44,707 bases of DNA. Source: Cellulomonas sp. (GTDB taxonomy: Bacteria > Actinomycetota > Actinomycetes > Actinomycetales > Cellulomonadaceae). The stretch's first letter is position 1. Each line of letters begins with the position of its first letter. The notes under the pieces were generated by a model, which was given only the letters and a program-made list of their open reading frames with translations, was not told where the DNA came from and searched no databases. The stretch spans positions 1 through 44,707 of the forward strand of contig JAKLPK010000275.1 in NCBI GenBank assembly GCA_022013895.1. Direction: 5' to 3'. Of the stretch, positions 39,307 through 44,707 are shown one piece after another. The translations under genes were made by a program, and so were the position numbers.

Positions 39307-39615
39307 TGTTCCTCCCCGCCCTTCGCCAAGAGACGACCTTCAGCGTCTACCTCCAGAGGCGGCGAACCCGCGTGTGGCGATCACGCCCTCAGCGTCGGCC
39401 GCCCAGCTGGTGTGGACCTGGTGCCGCCAGCGCCACGACGCCCCCGGGCCAGTCGCAGGCGATGCCTGAGTGCCCGGCTCGCTTCATTCTTCCGGCGCCT
39501 GGCGGTCGTAGCCGAACGCCGGGCGGACCCCTTCCCATCGACCGTTCCCCGCAGTCCCGGGTGGGTGAGCTGGTCCATCCGCTCCCAGCCAGCAGAGCGC
39601 GCCGTGTCGACCAGG

Positions 39616-40053
39616 TCACCCGGACCGCTTGGTCGGTTGGTTCGGCAGGCGCTGACCGTCCGGCACCGGGGTGAGGGTGCCGCCAGCACGCCTCTGCGCG
39701 TCTGCGACCGACACCGCGACGGCCTCGTGGATCCACGACGAGCGGCTCATCAGCCGCCCGGCCTGGCGGTCATCGATGATCGCCTGCTCCATCGCCGCCC
39801 GCGTCTCGGCGCGCAGCGCGTGGTGCCGGTTCAGACCGGCGCTCGCGGCGATGACCGCCCGCGGCGGTACGGTGAGCGCCGCGCGTCCCTGAGGGCCACG
39901 TGCCACGTGCGCCTCGAGCACCCAGTGCAGCCACTGGATGAACCCAGCCGGCGCGTCCGGGTGGTGGTCGAGGTCGAAGACGTAGGCCGCCCGTGCTCGT
40001 TGCCACATCTGCGGGTCCCACCACGCGCCGGTCGCCACGCGAGTCTCGCTCAT
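39616..40053 (-). CDS. Hypothetical plasmid protein
   Basis: MSETRVATGAWWDPQMWQRARAAYVFDLDHHPDAPAGFIQWLHWVLEAHVARGPQGRAAL. Confidence 0.55.
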   Translation of the reverse strand: MSETRVATGAWWDPQMWQRARAAYVFDLDHHPDAPAGFIQWLHWVLEAHVARGPQGRAALTVPPRAVIAASAGLNRHHALRAETRAAMEQAIIDDRQAGRLMSRSSWIHEAVAVSVADAQRRAGGTLTPVPDGQRLPNQPTKRSG

Positions 40054-40259
40054 CTGCCCTCCACCAGCGCTAACACCCACCTGCATCGGCGGTGGGTCGC
40101 GACGTCAGAGCGCCGGGAGCCGCGGCCCGGGCCTCGGTTGTCCACAGCGACCGCGCGCGGGCGTGACCGTCCACAGCGAGGGCCGAGCGGCACCACGGAA
40201 CACGTCACCGGAGAAGCATAGGACATGTCAGTTTGGTCTATTCGATGCAAGGAGAAGCG

Positions 40260-41831
40260 ATGAGCACCAAGACTGAGGGCCCGGTCTACGAGATCGGGCG
40301 CGTGTACGAGGTCGCGCCGGGCGATCTGCGGATCGGCACGAACGTGCGCAAGGACACCCGACCCGACGCCAAGGACTTCGCCGCATCGGTGCGGGCGCGC
40401 GGCGTGATCGTCGCGATCGACGCGCACGTCGACGAAGCCGGCGGCCTGAGCGTGCTGCGCGGGCAGCGCCGAGCACTGGTCGCCGCACAGGTGGGCACCC
40501 CGTCCGGCACGGTGCCGGTGCGGGTCGTCCCAGCCCCCGACGAGGCGGACCGGATCACCGACCAGCTCGTGGAGAACTTGCACCGCGCCGACATGCACGA
40601 GCGCGAGGCCCGCGACGGTGTGGAGCAGCTGGCGCTGCTGGGTGTGTCGGTCGCGCAGATCGTCAAACGCACGGCCATCCCCCGCCCCGTGGTCGACGCC
40701 GCGCTGAGCGTCGCCGGGCACCAGGCCAGCAAGGATCGGATGGACGCCCAGGGCATGACCCTGGACCAGGCGGCGGTCTTCGCCGAGTTCGAGGACGACC
40801 CCGACGCGATCGCCTCCCTGGAGAGCGCGTGGGAGAACCGGTGGGAGCGGTCCCGGCTGGCGCACATCGCCCAGCGGCTGCGCGACGAGCGCACCGAGCG
40901 CACCGCACTTCTCGCCGTGGTCGAGCGCCTGCGTGCCGAGGGCCTGCCGGTCCTCGACCCCACCGACGTGCCCGCCAACTTCCGGTCGCTGACGCTCGAG
41001 GACCTGCGCGACCAGGTCGACCAGCCGGTGCCCGTCGAGCAGTGGGCGACCACGCCCGGCGCAGCCGTCGTCGTCACCGTCGACTGGCAGGAGGACGACG
41101 AGGACGAGGACCAGGACGACGAGGACGACGACGAGCACGAGCGCCCCGAGCCCCGCAAGGTCTACGTGCCGGTGTGGGTGTGCACCGACCCCACCAGCGC
41201 CGGGCTGCACCACCGGTGGGACAGCCCACCCTCGCGCGATGCCCTGCCCGCCGACGACGACGAGCGCGCCGCGCGGGAGCAGGCCGAGCAGGCACGCCGC
41301 GAGGCCGAGTCCGCCGAGCGGCGCCGAGCGCTGGCCAACAACGCCGCGTGGCGGTCCGCCGAGGTCGTGCGCCGCCAGTGGCTGGCCAATCTGCTCAGGC
41401 GCCGCCAGGTCCCCAAGGGAGCCGAAGCGCTCATCGCGCGCGCCCTGCTCGAGCGGCAGTACAGCCTGACCCAGGCGCTGCGCAACGGGCACGAACTGCT
41501 GCCCGACCTGCTCGGCCTGCGGCCCGTCGACGGCGACGACCAGTGGGGTACCCAGATCGCCATCCGGCGCCTGGCCCAGACCGCCACGCCCGCCGCCGCG
41601 ACCATGCGCACGCTCGCCGTCGTCCTGGCCGCGTGGGAGGCCCGCAGCGGCGTGCACACGTGGCGCAACCCCGGCCCCTACGACGCGGCGATCATGGCCG
41701 CGCTCGTCGCGTGGGGCTACCCCGCCAGCGAGGTCGAGCAGATCCTGACCGCTGCCCCCGACGAGGACCACCCCGCCGACGAGCCGGACGAGCAGAACGA
41801 GGACGACGAGCCGGACATCGCGGCCGACTGA
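40260..41831 (+). CDS. ParB/Spo0J-like nuclease-domain protein
   Basis: LRIGTNVRKDTRPDAKDFAASVRARGVIVAIDAHVDEAGGLSVLRGQRRALVAAQ...ADRITDQLVENLHRADMHEREARDGVEQLALLGVSVAQIVKRTAI. Confidence 0.85.
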   Translation: MSTKTEGPVYEIGRVYEVAPGDLRIGTNVRKDTRPDAKDFAASVRARGVIVAIDAHVDEAGGLSVLRGQRRALVAAQVGTPSGTVPVRVVPAPDEADRITDQLVENLHRADMHEREARDGVEQLALLGVSVAQIVKRTAIPRPVVDAALSVAGHQASKDRMDAQGMTLDQAAVFAEFEDDPDAIASLESAWENRWERSRLAHIAQRLRDERTERTALLAVVERLRAEGLPVLDPTDVPANFRSLTLEDLRDQVDQPVPVEQWATTPGAAVVVTVDWQEDDEDEDQDDEDDDEHERPEPRKVYVPVWVCTDPTSAGLHHRWDSPPSRDALPADDDERAAREQAEQARREAESAERRRALANNAAWRSAEVVRRQWLANLLRRRQVPKGAEALIARALLERQYSLTQALRNGHELLPDLLGLRPVDGDDQWGTQIAIRRLAQTATPAAATMRTLAVVLAAWEARSGVHTWRNPGPYDAAIMAALVAWGYPASEVEQILTAAPDEDHPADEPDEQNEDDEPDIAAD

Positions 41832-41858
41832 TCCACAGCCCCACAGATCCAGTCGAAT

Positions 41859-41877
41859 AGATCAAATAGTTTGATCT
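41859..41877. promoter_or_regulatory. Perfect palindrome AGATCAAA-TAG-TTTGATCT
   Basis: 8-bp arms, 3-nt spacer, 30 bp upstream of DUF932 gene. Confidence 0.6.
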
Positions 41878-41906
41878 GGTCAACCCGACCAAGGAAGGAA
41901 CTCGCC

Positions 41907-42911
41907 ATGGCCCATCAGATCGAGACCCACGGCAACCAGGCAGCCGCCCTGTTCGCTCGCACCGACCCGTGGCACCGCCTCGGGACCACCGTCGCCGGCC
42001 AGGCGTTCACCGCCCAGGACGCGATGGCCCTCGGCCACCTAGGCGGGTGGCGGGTGCGCAAGGTCCCGCTCACCGCCGCCGAGGTCGGTGCGGAAGGCGC
42101 GACCACCATGGACGTGCCCGGCTTCGCCACCGTGCGTACCAACCCGTTCACCGGCGCACCCGAGGCCCTCGGCGTCGTTGGCGCCGGGTACACCCCGCTG
42201 CAGAACGAGGAGCACGCCGACTTCCTCAACACCCTGGTCGACGCGTCCGGCGCGATCTTCGACACCGCCGGATCGCTGCGCGGCGGCCGTCAGGTGTTCG
42301 TCACCATGCGCCTGCCGCAGCACCTGACCGTCGGCGGCACCGACCGGGTCGACCTCAACATCGCCGCGCTCAACAGCCACGACGGCACCAGCGCCTTCCG
42401 CGTCCTGGTGACCCCGGTCCGCGTCGTGTGCGCGAACACCCAGCACGCCGCGCTGGCCGACCACGTGTCGTCCTGGTCGATCCGCCACACCCGCAACGCC
42501 AAGGCCGCCGTGCAGGCCGCCCGCGACTCCCTGGGCCTGACGTTCGCCTACGTCGAGGGCTTCCAGTCCGAGGCCGAGCGGCTGATCGACACCGCCACCA
42601 CCGATACCCAGTTCTTCGACCTGGTCGCCGACCTGTTCGGCGTCCCTGAGCACGACGCCCCGGCCCGCGTGCGGCACACCCACACCCGGCGTCAGCAGAC
42701 GCTGGCCCGGCTGTGGCACGACGCCGACACCCAGACCGACATCCGGGGCACCGCGTGGGGCGCCTACCAGGCCGTGGCGGAGTACGTCGACCACTACGCG
42801 CCTGTGCGCACCCGGCACGACCCCGCCACCGCCCGCGCCGTGCGGCTGCTCACCACCGACGAGCCCGCCCGCCTCAAGACCCGCGCCTGGGCCGCGCTCG
42901 CCCCTGCCTGA
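41907..42911 (+). CDS. DUF932 phage/plasmid-like protein
   Basis: VGAGYTPLQNEEHADFLNTLVDASGAIFDTAGSLRGGRQVFVTMRLP...LNIAALNSHDGTSAFRVLVTPVRVVCANTQ...SIRHTRNA. Confidence 0.88.
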   Translation: MAHQIETHGNQAAALFARTDPWHRLGTTVAGQAFTAQDAMALGHLGGWRVRKVPLTAAEVGAEGATTMDVPGFATVRTNPFTGAPEALGVVGAGYTPLQNEEHADFLNTLVDASGAIFDTAGSLRGGRQVFVTMRLPQHLTVGGTDRVDLNIAALNSHDGTSAFRVLVTPVRVVCANTQHAALADHVSSWSIRHTRNAKAAVQAARDSLGLTFAYVEGFQSEAERLIDTATTDTQFFDLVADLFGVPEHDAPARVRHTHTRRQQTLARLWHDADTQTDIRGTAWGAYQAVAEYVDHYAPVRTRHDPATARAVRLLTTDEPARLKTRAWAALAPA

Positions 42912-42963
42912 CCGATCCACCGCCCGCGCCCGGCACTCCCCTCGTGCCGGGCGCGGGCGCACG

Positions 42964-43569
42964 TCACCACAACGTCGGCTGCTCACCGAACACCCGCCGC
43001 AGCCGCGCCAGGTCGGCCGCCACCAACGCCGGATCGGTGCGCGCCAGGTCCCGCAGCTCTCGCGCCCGACGACGAGCCCCGCGCGCGTCCCCCAGCGGCG
43101 AGCCGGTCACGTAGCGCCGCGCAGCCCATTCGCGCCGGTTCTCCACGTACGACGAGGCGACGACGTGACCCGGCGCGACCCGTTGGCACAGCGGGTTGTC
43201 GCACCGATGCCCCAGCACCTCGACCGCCGCCAACGCCGCCGCCCCGTGCACCAGCGCGAACGCAAACCGGTGAGCCACGACGACCCGACCCGGCGCCAGC
43301 CAGAACCGCCCGTGCCCGCGCCCGCTCACCGCGCCGGTCCACCACCGGCATTCGGAGCCCTCCACCCGAACCACCTTCGCCCGGTACCGCGCGACGACCT
43401 CCGGCGCCGCACACCCGGCCGCGAGCGCCACCGACCCGGCCTCACCCAGCCGCACGGCCACCACCCGAGCCACCGTCCCCCGACCCCACGCCGCCAGTCC
43501 CGCTGGCCCCCGCGTCCGTGTTCGTGGTTCGTGCCTGCTGTGCTGCCTGGCGCAGCCGCGCCGCCTCAC
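42964..43569 (-). CDS. HNH-like protein (start uncertain)
   Basis: CRWWTGAVSGRGHGRFWLAPGRVVVAHRFAFALVHGAAALAAVEVLGHRCDNPLCQRVAPGHVVASSYVENRREWAARR. Confidence 0.7.
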   Translation of the reverse strand: MRRRGCARQHSRHEPRTRTRGPAGLAAWGRGTVARVVAVRLGEAGSVALAAGCAAPEVVARYRAKVVRVEGSECRWWTGAVSGRGHGRFWLAPGRVVVAHRFAFALVHGAAALAAVEVLGHRCDNPLCQRVAPGHVVASSYVENRREWAARRYVTGSPLGDARGARRRARELRDLARTDPALVAADLARLRRVFGEQPTLW

Positions 43570-43831
43570 GCACGGTCAGCAGGTCCGCACCGCCGCACCA
43601 CTCGACCGCCTCCGCCAGGCTCAGTGCTTCCTGCTCGGTCATCTTCGCCAGCGCCTCCCCCGCGCGCGCCTCGCACGCCGAGACCACCACGTCCCGCTCC
43701 GCCAGCGCCGAGACGACCACCACCCCCAGCGCGTCGCGCCGCCGCTCCTGCTCCATCCGCCGCGCCCGCATCCGCGCCTGGGCATCCAGCGCCGCCCGCC
43801 GCGCCCGCTGCCTCGCCGTCTGATCCGCCAT
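43442..43831 (-). CDS. Hypothetical small plasmid protein
   Basis: MADQTARQRARRAALDAQARMRARRMEQERRRDALGVVVVSALAERDVVV. Confidence 0.55.
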   Translation of the reverse strand: MADQTARQRARRAALDAQARMRARRMEQERRRDALGVVVVSALAERDVVVSACEARAGEALAKMTEQEALSLAEAVEWCGGADLLTVREAARLRQAAQQARTTNTDAGASGTGGVGSGDGGSGGGRAAG

Positions 43832-44020
43832 CGGAACTCCCCGTCTCGTGTGACCTCACCTCCGAAGGCCGACACGAGCCCGCACGCGCTCACTGAGACC
43901 AGCACGCGCACCGTCGATGACGTCCCCCCGCTCGATGACGACCAACGACCGCACCACCCCGACACGGCCCGAAGCCACCCAGGCACTGCCCCACACACCT
44001 CTTGCATGCCCGGTAGTTGA

Positions 44021-44046
44021 CGCCTCGACCACCGACCGCCGAGGCG
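44021..44046 (+). other. Hairpin just upstream of relaxase, oriT candidate
   Basis: CGCCTCG-N12-CGAGGCG, 28 nt before the relaxase ATG. Confidence 0.3.
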
Positions 44047-44074
44047 GCGCCGAGCGCCTTCGGTGGGTGTGACC

Positions 44075-44707
44075 ATGTCGATCCACAAGCTGACGGCCGG
44101 GAGCGGGTACGACTACCTGACCCGCCAGGTCGCGGCCCAGGATGCGACCGAGAAGGGTCACACGTCGCTCGCCATCTACTACTCGGCCAAGGGCGAGGCC
44201 CCCGGCACGTGGATCGGGTCCGGCATGGCCGGCATCGACGGGCTCGACGAGGGCGACGAGGTCACCGCTGAGCAGATGCGCAACCTGTTCGGCGCCGGCA
44301 AGCACCCCCTGGCGGAGCAACTCCGCGCGGCAGCCGCCGCAGACGGCCAGATCGAGCGCGAGCAGGAGACCGCAACCTGGCTCGGGACCCCATTCCGGGT
44401 CTACGCGAACGACACCTCCCCGTTCCGCATCTGCGTCGCAAAGGAGGTCGCCGCCCTCAACGCCAGCCTCGGGCGCCGCTCTGCCGACCCGGTCCCGCTG
44501 ACCGACAGGGCTCGCATCCGCACCCAGGTCGCGGTCGAGCTGTTCCGCGAGGAGTACGGCCGCGACCCGGCCGACGCGCGCGAGCTCGCGGCCACGATCG
44601 CCAAGCACTCCCGCCCGCGCACCAACGCCGTCGCCGGGTACGACCTCACGTTCTCCCCGGTCAAGACCGTGAGCGCCCTGTGGGCTCTCGCCGACCGACC
44701 CACCGCC
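44075..44707 (+). CDS. MobF-family (TrwC/TraI) relaxase, N-terminus; truncated by window end
   Basis: MSIHKLTAGSGYDYLTRQVAAQDATEKGHTSLAIYYSAKGEAPGTWIGSGMAGI...AVAGYDLTFSPVKTVSALWALAD; no stop before window edge. Confidence 0.92.
   Translation, partial: MSIHKLTAGSGYDYLTRQVAAQDATEKGHTSLAIYYSAKGEAPGTWIGSGMAGIDGLDEGDEVTAEQMRNLFGAGKHPLAEQLRAAAAADGQIEREQETATWLGTPFRVYANDTSPFRICVAKEVAALNASLGRRSADPVPLTDRARIRTQVAVELFREEYGRDPADARELAATIAKHSRPRTNAVAGYDLTFSPVKTVSALWALADRPTA

Noticed and set aside
40050-41771. 573-aa minus-strand ORF
   Set aside because: Antisense to the ParB-like gene; the apparent VLVVVLVVLVLVLVV run is the complement of the acidic D/E tract.

Overview
High-GC actinobacterial (Micrococcales-like, inferred from codon bias and protein families) accessory DNA in three parts. 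(1) ~0.4-6.7 kb: an IS graveyard. It has an IS3 element with a nonsense codon in orfA, an IS30 3' fragment, an IS3 3' fragment, an intact-looking IS110, and an alcohol-dehydrogenase fragment fused to a frameshifted DUF1593-type gene. (2) ~6.8-33.7 kb: a copper/heavy-metal and cell-envelope island. It has two M15 peptidases, two Lgt-like proteins, Lnt, YHS proteins, EamA, two P1B ATPases (one a cupredoxin-ATPase-YHS fusion, one with a CPD motif), CsoR, YibE/F, a His-repeat DUF2933-like protein, a two-component system, a thioredoxin/CcdA/redoxin set, a tiny His/Cys peptide, a DUF305 lipoprotein and an M23 peptidase. An IS21 element is inserted in this part. (3) ~35.8-44.7 kb: conjugative plasmid backbone with a ParB-like protein, DUF932, an HNH-like protein and the N-terminus of a MobF (TrwC/TraI) relaxase cut by the window edge. 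The most interesting signal is a recurrent direct repeat with an 11-bp period, coding-strand consensus about CTTCA-tCGRAC-CTTSA. I found it by eye upstream of nine transcription units across ~25 kb, always in the same orientation relative to the downstream gene. It resembles a CopR-type response-regulator box and would join copper efflux, peptidoglycan hydrolases and lipoprotein-maturation enzymes into one island-encoded regulon. A perfect CsoR-like palindrome is added only at the ATPase operon. All family calls are by reading; no searches were run.
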